In this document: piece by piece, positions 1 through 11,761 of the stretch
Layout: every line of letters begins with the position of its first letter
How positions within the stretch are numbered: position 1 is the stretch's first letter
Source of the DNA: Panax quinquefolius
Lineage: Eukaryota; Streptophyta; Magnoliopsida; Apiales; Araliaceae
Reading direction: 5' to 3'
DNA: 64,000 nucleotides
NCBI GenBank assembly: GCA_020205615.1
Contig: CM035151.1
Coordinates: 16,160,322 to 16,224,321, forward strand
Position numbers and translations under genes: made by a program
The notes under the pieces: generated by a model
What the model saw: the letters and a program-made list of their open reading frames with translations, nothing else
The model's database searches: none
What the model was told of the DNA's origin: nothing

Positions 1-560
1 ACCCTTTGATATACCCTAAGGGTCTTAAGGAATAAGTCAAAGTATAACTCATCATACACAAGATGCTATGATGATCTCAAGTCCAAGGATTACTTGTATT
101 ACTATCACTACATGAATTCCTATCGACAGCAAATAAAACTCCATTAGGTATTCCTTAGCGAGCCACGTTCAAAGTGAACTTATTCTCTAATAAGCACTCT
201 ACATACTTGCTTTTAGTGTCTCACACAAATGATCATGAGATCAATCATCCTCATCCAACGAGCAAGCAACGATGTACCAATCTACCCGGATTCACTAATC
301 CCCAATTTAGTAATCCAATGATTGGGAACTATTTTAGTTTTAAGCTTTCTAAGAATTTAGATCTCATTAGAATGATCATCATCATTATTCTAAAAGCATT
401 GCTTAAAACTATGGGTTTATCACATATTATAAAACAGCATCATGTAGATAATTAAAAAGCCTTTAATAAATTAATACTTTTTATTAATAAATGAATAAGA
501 TTGTTACAAAGTATTTGCTTTATCATCAAACATGATTGGCTTGTGTGCATACTACTTTCA
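1..560 (-). repeat. LTR-like repeat family C, edge-truncated copy
   Basis: This segment is nearly the same as 18433-18994, including the stretches about gag-free 'ccctaagggtcttaagg' near the left edge and 'gcttgtgtgcatactac' at the right. Both copies stop being alike at the same base, just after 'ctactttca', which would be a TG start on the minus strand. The longer copy at 17360-18994 has a minus-strand TATA box, so I read the family as a minus-strand LTR. No protein is encoded: the 93-codon open frame is chance reading through AT-rich DNA. The window edge cuts the copy, and a gypsy RT fragment directly abuts its right end. Confidence 0.6.
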
Positions 561-565
561 TTTGG

Positions 566-1306
566 CTCCTTGCAACTGGTCAAACAGGTCATCAATACGT
601 GGTAATGGATACCTATTTTTGATGGTCACATGATTCAACTCCCGATAATCAATACAAAGTCGCATACTCCCATCTTTCTTTTTCACGAATAGAATAGGAG
701 CACCCCAAGGAGAAGTACTTAGGACGAATAAAGCCAATGTCTAACAATTCCTGCAGTTGGGTCTTTAACTTTTTGAAGTTCAATAGAGTCATTCGATATG
801 GGGCTTTGGAAATAGGTTTTTATAGGGTTCAAGGTCGATACAAAATTCAATTTCACGCCTACAGGGGTAGGCCGGGAAGTTCTTGAGAATACGTCGGAAA
901 ATTTATTAACAATAGAAATATCGTTCAAAACCGGCGTATTTTTGTTTAAATCATGACATGAGCTAAGAAAGCTTGAATCCGCTTTTTCAATAAACGAATA
1001 GCTTTTATGGCTTGAGATGACCGTGATTTATTTTAATGGTTTGGTCGTTTGAATTAAGATAATAGGTTGATTAGGAATATGAAAGCTAACAACCTTATGA
1101 AAATAATCAATTTTTGCATGATAAGTAGTTAACCAATCAATCCCTAGAATCACGTCAAATGCAAGTATTTTTAATGAAATAAGATCGACAGGTAATGTGA
1201 GGGTACCGATTTGAACCAAACAAGACTTATAAACAGTGGATGTAATGAAGGTTTCTCCCAACGGAGTTTCCACAGATAAGTCAAAGTCTAATTTCTCCGG
1301 AGTCAA
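566..1306 (-). pseudogene. Gypsy protease to reverse transcriptase fragment
   Basis: Read on the minus strand, 1306-1028 encodes the second half of a Ty3/gypsy retropepsin, with the family's DVILGIDWL box near the C-terminus. Next, 928-719 encodes the linker between protease and RT (NDISIVNKFSDVFS, then [12 protein letters not shown]). Finally, 718-566 encodes the start of RT ([20 protein letters not shown], then [14 protein letters not shown]). Frameshifts separate the three parts. The protease DTG end, the rest of RT and the integrase are absent. These motifs are typical of Tekay/Del chromoviruses. In life such a polyprotein would cut the gag-pol precursor and copy element RNA to DNA, but this copy cannot work. 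Confidence 0.88.
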
Positions 1307-1312
1307 AATTGA

Positions 1313-1703
1313 GTATAACTGAGTGACTTCTCACGTAAGCATCAATAATCAATACCGTGTACTACTGCAACCACGATATTATCGCATTACTTTTAACACC
1401 GGGTGTTTCAACGATTAACAGTAGAAACTTCCATTGTTTATTTTCATAAAGTATTTTTGTCGTTTTCTCAATCCAAACAATAATTCCATCATGAGGTCCA
1501 CTAATGATTGTACTGTCATGTATGGATATTCCCCGACAAAAAGAATATTCCAAACCAATCGAATATTATATAACAACTCATGTACTTTGTAAAATTTAAA
1601 AATATAACCCACAACTATAACATTATATCAAATCCACACCATAATATTTAAAAAATTATTTTGAGAAAATTAAATATTTATTCATAAAATCTGGGGTCTC
1701 ACA
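1313..1703 (-). repeat. LTR A, 5' start fragment, minus strand
   Basis: This is the reverse complement of the first 390 bases of LTR A (compare 9192-9600 and 15022-15420). It ends at TGTGAGACCCC, read from 1703 leftward. The integrase C-terminus and polypurine tract of the element at 1704-3353 lie directly upstream in the minus sense, so this is the remnant of that element's 3' LTR. It breaks off at about 1313, where an unrelated gypsy protease piece begins. Confidence 0.85.
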
Positions 1704-3353
1704 ATCTCCCCTCCTTATGGAATTTCGCCCTCGAAATTTACGTACGTACTTGGTATGCTAAACAGGTGAGTATACCTCGACTTCATTTCAAATTCTAACT
1801 CTCGAGGTATAAACTTTGAGTGTTGAATACGATTCTTCTTATCTAAGATTTTAACACGTCTATCCTCAAACGTTAAATCAGCCGTTATCTCGTTCGGTTC
1901 TAAATTAATAATGTGGTTCGGGTCGTCCACATATTTACGTAACATCGATACGTTAAAAACGTTATGAACACGTAACATACTTGGCGGTAAAACGAGTCTA
2001 TAGGCCACAGTTCCTACTTTATCGAGGATTTCAAATGGAATAATTAAATCAAGGGTTGAGATTTCCTCTCTTCGTCGATTCTTGCTTCTAGAATAACGCC
2101 CTCTTGAACCTTCTTCTTCACATTTATCAGCTCCGGGTGTGTAGCTTGAGCGGCTTTAACTTTATCGATTAAAGTCGATTCTACTCGTATATTCGTTATC
2201 TTCACTTGGGTTCCTAGAGTCTTTAACTCTATCTTTATCATTTGTAAAGTCGCATTTAAATGGGTCTTTGTGTTAACAACATCGCACTCATAAACGCATA
2301 CGATCTTCAACTCAACGCGTCGCCTACCACGCTCGCTTTTCCCACGATGGTATTGAATGGTACGATCGTAATCTTCAACAAATTTCGAGCCAACGTCTTT
2401 GGCGCATGTTACGTTCATTTTAAGTAAAGAAATATTTGAGGGTTTTAGAAATGGGTTTTGTATTGTGGTCAATACAAAATTGATTTCACGCCTAGGTAGG
2501 CTAAGAAGTCTTCAAAAATACGTCAGAAATCTATTAACAATAGAAATGTCATTCAAAAGCGTGACTCTCATCCAAGACTTGGATAAGACGTCACATTGAT
2601 ACCTATCAACTTGCCATCGTCATTCACGACATCACCTAAAGAAAGTCTGGCTTCGGTGCATTCCACACAAGGAAGTCAACAACGAAATTCTCGGGGCTCT
2701 TTACTTATGGCTTGATATGATTGTGATTGACTTTAGTGGTTTGGTTGCTTGAATTCGCATAACAGGTTGGTTAGGAATATGAAAGCTAACAACTTTACGA
2801 AAAGCATGATGAGTAGTTAACTAATCGATTTCTAAAAATTGCATCAAAGGCAAGTATTTTCAAAGAGATATGATTGACAGGTAACGTGAAAGTGTCGATT
2901 TGAATCAACAAGATTTATAAATAGTGGAGGTAACGAAGATTTTTACTAACGAAGTTTCAACCAATAAGTTAAAGTCTAACTTCTCCGGAGTTAAATTTAA
3001 ACGTTGAGCACAAGCAAGAGAGATAAAAGAATAGGTAAAACCGGTATCGAATAAGGTATAGACTTCGCAAGAATTTATAATTTAACTAACCCGTGATAAC
3101 TTCGTTCGATTCGTCGTCACGAAAAACGTTCTCCCTTAAACTACCGAATTTGACTTGTTTTCAGATTCACCTTTGGTGCCAATTGCTCCAATTTGGACTT
3201 CGACTTCACTATACGACAAAATCGAGCTAAATGACCTTCTCTTCTTGAAATTTCCACTTCTATTATCTTGGTCATGATTACCACCAAATTGGTTACCATT
3301 CTCGGCATGATAATTTCCCCCACGATGGTTATCATTGTTCTGATGGCCGTTGC
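1704..3353 (-). pseudogene. Gypsy deletion derivative: gag end, protease, RNase H-IN linker, IN C-terminus
   Basis: Minus-strand order is as follows. A gag C-terminal region rich in N, H and G (3353-3136) carries a decayed zinc knuckle. A protease at about 3080-2700 reads TLFDTGFTYSFISLACAQ, with the catalytic DTG. After a junction, 2472-2044 holds the RNase H end (DYDRTIQYHRGK) and the linker to integrase (RVESTLIDKVKAAQATHPEL). The integrase C-terminus is 2008-1715 (AYRLVLPPSMLRVHNVFNVS, MLRKYVDDPNHII), ending in NFEGEIP beside the polypurine tract. RT and the integrase zinc and catalytic core are missing. LTR B starts abruptly inside gag at 3354. The copy at 7269-9190 shares the same junctions. 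Not functional. Confidence 0.88.
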
Positions 3354-4157
3354 TGTAAGACCCCAAATTATTAATAAATGAAATTTATTTTCCTCTATTT
3401 ATTATTTTGAAATAGTAAGGGTTGATTTGATTATTGTGGATAGTTATGGGTAAAATACGCAAATATTTCGAATAAGCAAGTGGTTATAAAATATTCATTA
3501 TCGTCGGGGAATATTCGTTTTGTGCATGGAATATTTAAATCTTTGTGGGAATATTAAATGCTGACATGCCGTGATCCTTTGTGGGCCCCATAACTTGAAA
3601 GCGATTGGATGAAGAAAACGACAAATATAAGTTATTTATAAATAACGGTGTAGTTATTACTCAATTATCTTGTTGGAATACCGGTGGTTAAAACACACTA
3701 ATACGCGTTGTTGAACAAGAAGAAGACACGGTATTGCACCAATTATTGATTCTTACGTAAGAAGGCACTACTCAATAATTGTTATAGTAATTACTGTTCA
3801 ATATTTTATTTTATTGATTCAATAATTGCTGCATTTATATTTTATATTGTTGTTGTTTCAATAAATTGTCATTACACAGTATTTTCTATTATCGGAGCAA
3901 TAATTCATATTATCTGAATAATATTATTGGATAACATTATTGGCAATGTCTAGAAAGTTCTGTCTAAGGAGAGGTTTGGTCACCTAATTCCGCGCCAGTA
4001 AGGAGAAATCCTTATTGGAAAGTCCCCTCTTTCCTGAAGGCTGACTGGTTGTCGATTGTGATTCGTAATATTATTTGTGAATAATTAATTATTGATTCAT
4101 ATGATGAGGAAAATATTAATTTTATGTGGATATAGATGGAGAAAACTTTGTGTAACT
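3354..4157 (+). repeat. LTR B, 5' part
   Basis: It begins TGTAAGACCCCAAATTATT and matches 11762-12540 on this strand and the LTRs ending at 22537, 28193, 36958 and 39319 on the other. It starts exactly within the gag sequence of the preceding element, as expected of an LTR end. It stops at about 4157, before the TATA box seen in the longer copies, and is joined there to an inverted piece of LTR A. No gene is present. Confidence 0.8.
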
Positions 4158-4713
4158 TCTAGACATTATCAATATTGCAAATAATAATATGAATAACTTG
4201 CTAGTCTCAATTATTGATTTAATAATATAATATATTATGCGCAGATGATCCGTGTAATAATAATTGAATCAATATTATGAAAGATATGATGCAAGCAATT
4301 ATTTGTAGCAATAATTGAGTATAACCGAGTGACTTCTCACGTAAGCATCAATAATCAATACTGTAAGGTTACTATGCAACCACGCCGTATTCTTCACTTT
4401 TTAACACCAAGGGTGTTTTAACAGGTTAACAGTAAAACTTCATGGATTTATTTTCATAAAGTATTTTTGTCATTTTTCTCAATCCGATAATAATTCCGTT
4501 ATGGGTCCACTAATGATTGTACTGGTCGATGCGGATATTCCGCGATAAAAAGAATATTCCCCGACCAATCGAATATTATATAACAACTTGTGTACTTTGC
4601 AAAATTTATAAATATAACCCACAACTATAACATTATATCAAATCCATACCATAATATTTAAAAAATTATTTTGAGAAAATTAAATATTTATTCATAAAAT
4701 CTGGGGTCTCACA
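4158..4713 (-). repeat. Inverted first 0.55 kb of LTR A
   Basis: The segment is the reverse complement of about 9192-9745 and ends at TGTGAGACCCC read from 4713 leftward. The next base, 4714, continues the same LTR in the plus direction from the point (near 9753) where the inverted piece leaves off. The opening of this LTR therefore looks flipped in place. Confidence 0.8.
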
Positions 4714-5488
4714 GGTTGGGTCACCTAATTGCGCGCCAATAAAGAGATATCCTTATCGGAAAGCCCCCTCTTTTCTGGGAATGACCTGGTTGTTAAATAT
4801 TATGAGTTATAATATTAATGATGAATGTTATTAAAATTGAAGTTGTGTTCGGAGTTGAATTTGGAGACGCGGACGTGATATTTGAGTCTAGAACAATGAA
4901 ATTAGTAAAAATAGTCGATAAACATAAAATTTTTCGGGATTCACTATTTGGTCAAAAAGTCAACATTTGACTTTTTCGGGAAAAGTCAAACTTTGAAATT
5001 TCAAAATTTATATTGTTGATAAAAATAGTTTCATTATGTTGGAATTGTTTGTGTTAGTGAAAATCAACATCTATTCCGATGATAATTGATGTCTGGGGGT
5101 TATATTGATAAATCAGGTAATTTATCGGATAAATGAGCAATTAATTGCTACTAATTCATATGCTTATATAACTATTTGTTCACATGTGTGTAATATTGAA
5201 TCACATTCTTGTACTATTAGGGGAGTTGGTGCAAAATTGATAATATTTGCATGACTAAGTTAAAAATGGAGGTATAGATGGAGGTACTATACTGTAATTA
5301 TTTTTATCACATGATTAGAACTATTGAGTCACATGATTTACTATTGATTCACATTATTTACTATTATGGGAGTTGGTCCAAGTTTGATAATACTTGCAGG
5401 ACTAAATTAAAAATGAAGAAAAAGAGGAAGGTATTATACTGTAATATTTGGAGCCCCAAAACGTGCAATTATCGAAACTATATTTTCC

Positions 5489-5496
5489 TATAAATA
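5489..5496 (+). promoter_or_regulatory. TATA box of LTR A
   Basis: TATAAATA lies in the same place in the other LTR A copies (10529-10536 and 15755-15762, and reversed near 30397-30403). A purine-rich leader follows within about 60 bases. Position and conservation mark it as the LTR core promoter. The start of transcription should lie roughly 25-35 bases downstream (inference). Confidence 0.7.
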
Positions 5497-5694
5497 GAAG
5501 CTCATTCTTCCTTCATTTCACACCAATTCACAAAAGCTTTAGAGCAATTATTATAGAGAGAAATTATAAAGAGAAAGAAGAAGAGAAGTCTGCTACCTCA
5601 CTATTCCAGTATCCAATTTTTTTTAAGGTAGGGAATATTATTTATTGTACTCGTAAGGGGTAATCTTTCTTTCTTATTTATGAAGAAAACTTCT

Positions 5695-6180
5695 GTTATT
5701 CCATTCTTTATTATTCTGTTGGAATAACTTGTATACGCGGGCTACCCTATACTTGGTGAAATTCTTCTGTTATTCCATTCTTTATTATTATGTTGTTGAA
5801 TAACCCGCCTACGCAAAGTAATCTTGCATTCATGGTGAAATTCTTCTAATATTCCATTATTTATTATTCTCATTGAATATCATGTATGCATGCTTTTACG
5901 TTGGGACCGGGTTCCGTTATTTATTATTCGTTGGAATATCGTCGCATGCTTTTTACGCCGGGACACGGTTTTATTATTTATTATTCTGTTGAATATCCCG
6001 CTTGGCGTTTTTTACGTTGGACTCGGGTTCCATTAATTATTATTCTGTTGGAATATTTTATCCGTATGCTTTTACGTCGAACCCGGTTCCGTTATTTATT
6101 ATTCATTGGAATAACTCTTTTTGCATGGCCTATCGCATTTACGGTGATTTCTTTTGTTATTCCATTCTTTATTATACTCA
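5695..6180 (+). repeat. Tandem TTCC/GGAA hairpin array in LTR A
   Basis: About eight imperfect units of 55-80 bases follow each other. The first reads GTTATTCCA, a 16-base spacer rich in TTATTATT, then TGGAATAAC: a perfect 9-bp inverted repeat. Later units drift to forms such as ATATTCCA/TTGAATAT and GGTTCC/GGAATA. The same array is at 10735-11215, 15965-16440 and, reversed, 29700-30200. Confidence 0.75.
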
Positions 6181-7270
6181 ATAAGTTAAAACTTTGACTT
6201 CTATACTCCATGAAATTAGTGGAATATCCTCGATATTCAAGGCTTCATCCAAAGATCTTTTCATGGAAATATTCTTCCGAGCATTCTTGAATTTTACTCT
6301 ACAAAGCAAAGATCATGTCGACAATTTGGACGTTATCGGGCCTTAGATAAATTAATTCTTGAACTTGTTTTATTGAATTCTTATGTCATTGTCATCATCC
6401 TCATGTTTATATTATGTTGAAAGTCATCGTATTCAGTAGTGCATAGATGGACTTGGTATGATTATGATTTAGGATTATTCGATATAATCATAACCGTAAT
6501 GTTACAAATGATGTGGAAAAAGTCCTCGTTGGCCCGTAGTGCATTGATGGGACGCTTTTGGTATGATTAGGGCTATGGGTTCTCTTTGGTCATAGTGCAA
6601 AGATGAATTATTTTATGGCATGATAAGGACCGTTGATGAAAACATGATTATCTTTAAGCGTAGTGCATGGATAATTCGTGGTCGTGATACTTAAAGAATA
6701 TCCTTGGCCAGTAGCAAAGCGTGGGTGATTCAATGATGTGGATTATTTATTGTCGAGTCCCGCCGATAAAAGTGATGAAAAACCTTTAAATCATAGAAGA
6801 TAGTAGATTTTATTCCCTACTGACTCTTCTAATGGATTGCTTGTTCATTGCAGCAATTAAACTTGATAGTTATTTTATTTTATCGTTTAACACTATCAAG
6901 GCTAACGATAAATTATTCTCGCATTATCTTAGTCATAATATTTTTATCGGGCTAGTTGAGCTCACCCTTTCTTTCACCGTTTTCTTCGTGAAATGAGAAC
7001 GAAATTTGGGACTAGTTGGGGAACAGAGTGATGGTCCTAGATGGTGCATTAGTAGTCCTCACTATTCGTGAAATAGTGTGATAATAATTGTAATGAGGAC
7101 TCCTTTTGAGTTTGTATACTCTAATAGACAATATTTGTATTCAAACTCACAGTTTATGTTTTGTCGATTGCATACTACATATTAGTTGTATTATTAAGTT
7201 GTATTTGAATTACGTACCATGTATCCGGCGACTCAAGATGGGTGATGTATACCACTTTTTGGGGCGCCGG

Positions 7271-7287
7271 TTAGTATCGAGCTTAGG
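7271..7287 (+). other. Primer-binding-site relic
   Basis: The bases ttagtatcgagcttagg follow the GGGGCGCC end of the LTR. They resemble the TGGTATCGAGC type of site complementary to the 3' end of initiator-type tRNA-Met, which plant gypsy elements use to prime minus-strand DNA. A cleaner copy lies reversed at 34236-34258. Confidence 0.65.
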
Positions 7288-9179
7288 ATATGATCCCTGG
7301 CTGAGATGTGAGACAAGAACTAGGAGGGGAGAGACGGGGAATTCCTTCGCTAGTATGACCTACCTAAGTTTATTTGGTACTTAATTGGTCGATCATAGTA
7401 TAGGGATAATATGTGATATATTAATTAACCCTTGTTTTGTGATAGTATTTGAAAATGGCATATGAAAATGCTGAGATAATCAATGAAGCACATGAGACCG
7501 TTGAGCCAGCTCAACCAAAAGGTAACGACCAACAACACGATAATAATCATACCGGTGGCAACGGCCATCGGAACAATGATAACCATCGTGGGGGAAATTA
7601 TCATGCCAAGAATGGTAACCACTTCGGTGGTAATCATGGCCAAGATAATAGAAGTAGAAATTTCTAGAAGAGAAGGTCACCTAGCTCGATTTTATCGAAG
7701 TCAAGTCCAGCTGGGACGGTGGCACCAAAGGCCGATACGAACAAGTCAAATTCGATAGTTTAAGGGAGAGCGTTTTTCGTGACGACGAATCGAACGAAGT
7801 TATCACGGGTTAGTTAATTATAAATTCTTGCGAAGTGTATACCTTATTCGATACCGGTTCTACCTATTCTTTTATCTCTCTTGCTTGTTCTCAACGTTTA
7901 AATTTGACTTCGGAAAAATTAGACTTTGACTTATTGGTTGAAACTTCGTTAATAGAAACCTTCGTTACCTCCACTATTTATAAATCTTGTTGATTCAAAT
8001 CGACACTTTCACGTTACCTGTCAATCATCTCTTTGAAAATACTTGCCTTTGATGCAATTTTTAGAAATCGATTAGTTAACTACTCATCATGCTTTTCGTA
8101 AGGTTGTTAGCTTTCATATTCCTAACCAACCTGTTATGCGAATTCAAGCAACCAAACCACTAAAGTCAATCATTGTCATATAAAGCCATAAGTAAAGAGC
8201 CCCGGTCCTTTCATTGTTGACTTCCTTGTGTGGAATGCACCGAAGCCAAACTTTTTGTAGGCAATGTCGTGAATGACGATGGCAAGTTGATAGGTATCAA
8301 TGTGACTTGTTATCCAAGTCTTGGATGAGGGTCACAGTTTTGAATGATATTTCTATTGTTAATAAATTTCCTGACGTATTCTTGAAGTCTTCTTAGCCTA
8401 CCCCTAGAGCGTGAAATTGAATTTTGTATTGACCCCAGTACGAAACCCATTTCTAAAACCCTCAAATATTTCTTTACTTAAAACGAACGTATAACGCGCC
8501 AAAGACGTTGGCTCGAGCTGTTGAAGATTACGATCGTACCATTCAATACCATCGTGGGAAAGCGAACGTGGTAGCTGACGCGTTGAGTTGAAGATCGTAT
8601 GCGTTTACGAGTGCGATGTTGTTAACACAAAGACCCATTTCGTACGACTTACAAATGATAAAGATAGAGTTAAAGACTCTAGGAACCCAAGTGAAGATAA
8701 CGAATTTACGAGTAGAATCGACTTTAATCGATAAAGTTAAAGTCGCTCAAGCTATATACTCAGAACTGATGAATGAAGAAGGTTCAAGAGGGCGTTAATC
8801 TAGAAGCAAGAATCGATGAAGAGAGGAAATCTCAACCCTAGATTTAATTGGCCCATTTAAAATCCTCGATCGAGTAGTAACTGTGGCTTACAGACTCATT
8901 TTACCGCCAAGTATGTCGCGTGTTCATAACATTTTTTTTACACGATCGGTTACACGTAAATATGTGGACTAATTCAACCACATTATTAATTTAGAACCCA
9001 GACGAGATAACTACCGATTTAACGCTTTGAGGAGATACGTGTTAAAATCTTGGATAAGAAGAATCGTATTCAACACTCAAAGGTTATACCTCAAGAGTTA
9101 GAATTTGAAATGAAGTCGAGGTATCCTCATTGCTCAAAGATACCAAGACGCACGTAAATTTTGAGGGCTTAAATTCCAT
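7288..9179 (+). pseudogene. Gypsy deletion derivative, plus-strand copy
   Basis: A short gag start (7455-7520, MAYENAEIINEAHETVEPA) is fused to the NHRGGNYHAKNGNHFGGN region that normally precedes the zinc knuckle, so most of gag is gone. Protease follows (7800-8160; DTGSTYSFISLACSQR, then a linker with FPDVFLKSS-like decay). From about 8500 come the RNase H end (EDYDRTIQYHRGKANVVADA) and the linker to integrase (8650-8800). The integrase C-terminus, with many stops, runs from 8860 to 9170. Junctions match those at 1704-3353. The element sits between a 5' LTR (ending 7268) and a 3' LTR (starting 9192), so it is a defective LTR element about 7 kb long. Confidence 0.86.
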
Positions 9180-9190
9180 AAGGAGGGAGA
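9180..9190 (+). other. Polypurine tract
   Basis: AAGGAGGGAGA stands one base before the 3' LTR, where plant LTR elements prime plus-strand DNA. The same tract is found at 15011-15020 and, reversed, just right of 1703, 28193 and 39319. Confidence 0.8.
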
Positions 9191-9191
9191 T

Positions 9192-11761
9192 TGTGAGACC
9201 CCAAATTTTATGAATAAATATTTAATTTTCTCAAAATAATTTTTAAATATTATGGTGTAGATTTGATATAATGTTATAGTTGTGGGTTATATTTATAAAT
9301 TTTGTAAAGTACGCAAGTTGTTATATAATATTCGATTGGTCTGGGAATATTCTTTTTGCGGGGAATATCCGCAGACGACAGCACAATCATTGGTGGACCC
9401 CATGAAACGGAATTATTATCGGATCGAGAAAACGACAAAAATACTTTTTGAAAATAACTACGAAAGTTTTACCGTTAATCTGTTGAAACACCGGTGTTAA
9501 AAGTACGAAGAATACGCTGTGGTTGAGTAGTAGCACACCAGATTAATTATTGATGCTTACGTGAGAAGTCACCATTATACTCAATTATTCAAGCAAAGAA
9601 TCACGTGATCATATCTTTCATATTATCGATTCAATTATTGTTACAGTATCATTTGCATAATATGATATATTATTAAATCAATGATTGATAAGGTAAAGTT
9701 ATTCATAATATTATTTGCAATATTGACAATGTCTAGAAGTTCTGTCAAAGAGAGGTTGGGTCACCTAATTGCGCGCCAATAAAGAGAAATCCTTATCGGA
9801 AAGCCCCCTCTTTCCTAGGAATGACCTGATTGTTAAATATAATGAGTTATAATATTAATGATGAATGTTATTAAAATTGAAGTTGTGTTCGGAGTTAAAT
9901 TTGGAGATGCGAATGTGATATTTGAGTCCGGAACGATGAAATTAGTAAAAATAGTCGATAAACACAAAATTTTCTGGGATTCACTATTTGGTCAAAAAGT
10001 CAACAGTTGACTTTTTCGAGAAAAGTCAAACTTCAAAATTTCAAAATTTATATTGTTGATAAAAATAGTTTCATTATGTTGGAATTGTTTGTGTTAGTGA
10101 AAATCGACATCTATTCCGATGATAATTGATGTCTGGGGGTTATATTGATAAATCAGGTAATTTATCGGATAAATGAGCAATTAATTGTTACTAATTTACA
10201 TGCTTATATAACTATTTGTTCACATATGTGTACTATTGAATCACATTCTTGTACTATTAGGGGAGTTGGTGCAAAATTGATAATACTTGCATGACTAAGT
10301 TAAAAATAGAGGTATAGATGGAGGTACTATACTGTAATTATTTTTATCACATGATTAGAACTATTGAGTCACAGAATTTACTATTGATTCACATTATTTA
10401 CTATTAAGAAAGTTGGTGCAAGTTTGATAATCCTTGCAGGACTAAATTAAAAATGAAGAAAAAGAGGAAGGTATTATACTGTAATATTTTGAGCCCCAAA
10501 ACGTGCAATTATCGAAACTATATTTTCCTATAAATAGAAGCTCATTCTTCCTTCATTTCCCACCAATTCACAAAAGTTTTAAAGCAATTATTATAGAGAG
10601 AAATTATAAAGAGAAAGAAGAAGAGAAGTCTGCTACCTCACTATTCCAGTATCCAATTTTTTTTAAGGTAGGGAATATTATTTGTTGTACTCGTAAGGGG
10701 TACTTTTTCTTTTTTATTTATGAAGAGAACTTCTGTTATTCCATTCTTTATTATTCTGTTAGAATAACCTGTATACGCGGGATACCCTATACTTGGTGAA
10801 ATTCTTCTGTTATTCAATTCCTTATTATTATGTTGGAATAACCTGTCTATGCAAAAATCTTGCATACATGGTGAAATTCTTCTAATATTTCATTCTTTAT
10901 TATTCATTTGGAATATCCGTCATGCATGCGCTTTTACGCCTGGGACTTGGTTCTCGTTATTTATTATTACATTGGAATATCACGTCGTGCATGCGTTTTT
11001 CTGACGGACCGGTTCCGTTATTTATTATTCTGTTGAATATCACGCTCGGTGCTTTTACGCCGGACCGGGTTCCATTATTTATTATTTCGTTGGAATATTC
11101 ATGTCATGCGTTTCTTGTGGGACCGGTTCCGTTATTTATTATTCTCGTTGGAATAAACCGCCTGCTGATCTATCGCATTTATGGTGATTTCTTTTGTTAT
11201 TCCATTCTTTATTATACTCAAATTGGTTAAAACTTTGACTTCTATACTCCATGAAATTAGTGGAATATCCTTGATATTTGCGCTTCATCCAAGATCTTTT
11301 CATGAAAATATTCTTCCGAGTATTCTAGAATTTTACTCTACAAAGCAAAGATCATGTGTCGACAATTTGGACGTTATCGGTTCTAGATAAATTAATTCTT
11401 GAACTTGTTTTATTCAATTTTATATCATTGTCATCATCCTCATGTTTATATTTTGTTGAAAGTCATCGTATTGTGTAGTGCATAGATGGACTTGGTATGA
11501 TTATGACCGAGAGATTATTGGTATAATTATAACCGTAATGTTACAAATGATGTGGAAAAAGTCCTTATTGGCCCGTAGTGCGGTATGATGGACAGCTTTT
11601 TGGTATGATTATGGCTATGGATTCTCTTCGGTAGTAGTGCAAAGATGAATTGTTTTATGGCATGATCGGGACCGTTGATGAAAACATGATTATCTTTAGT
11701 TAGTAGTGTATGGATAATTCGTGGTCGTGATACTGAAGAATATCTTTGGCCGTAGTGCAGG
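9192..11761 (+). repeat. LTR A, 3' LTR
   Basis: It starts TGTGAGACCCC after the polypurine tract and includes the TATA box (10529-10536), purine-rich leader, TTCC/GGAA hairpins (10735-11215) and GTAGTGCA-loop hairpins (11460-11760). The normal GGGGCGTCACA end is missing: LTR B starts with TGTAAGACCCC at 11762 inside a hairpin unit, which points to insertion or joining there. No gene. Confidence 0.87.

Larger units (their letters stand above)
4714..7268 (+). repeat. LTR A, main part of a 5' LTR
   Basis: It aligns with 9753-11761 and with the later part of 15022-17359. It contains a TATA box (5489-5496), a leader rich in GAGA and AAGAAG, the TTCC/GGAA hairpin array (5695-6180), GTAGTGCA-loop hairpins (6421-6730) and a GGGGCGCC end. 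A primer-binding-site relic follows at 7271, which marks it as a 5' LTR. The LTR ends are AT-rich with no gene. The open frames inside it (for example 5448-5663 and 5886-6197) are runs through repeats and match no family. It presumably once promoted and ended transcription of the element at 7269-9190. Confidence 0.85.

Noticed and set aside
5886..6197. 103-codon plus frame
   Set aside because: Same hairpin array in LTR A; hydrophobic look comes from TTATTATT spacers.
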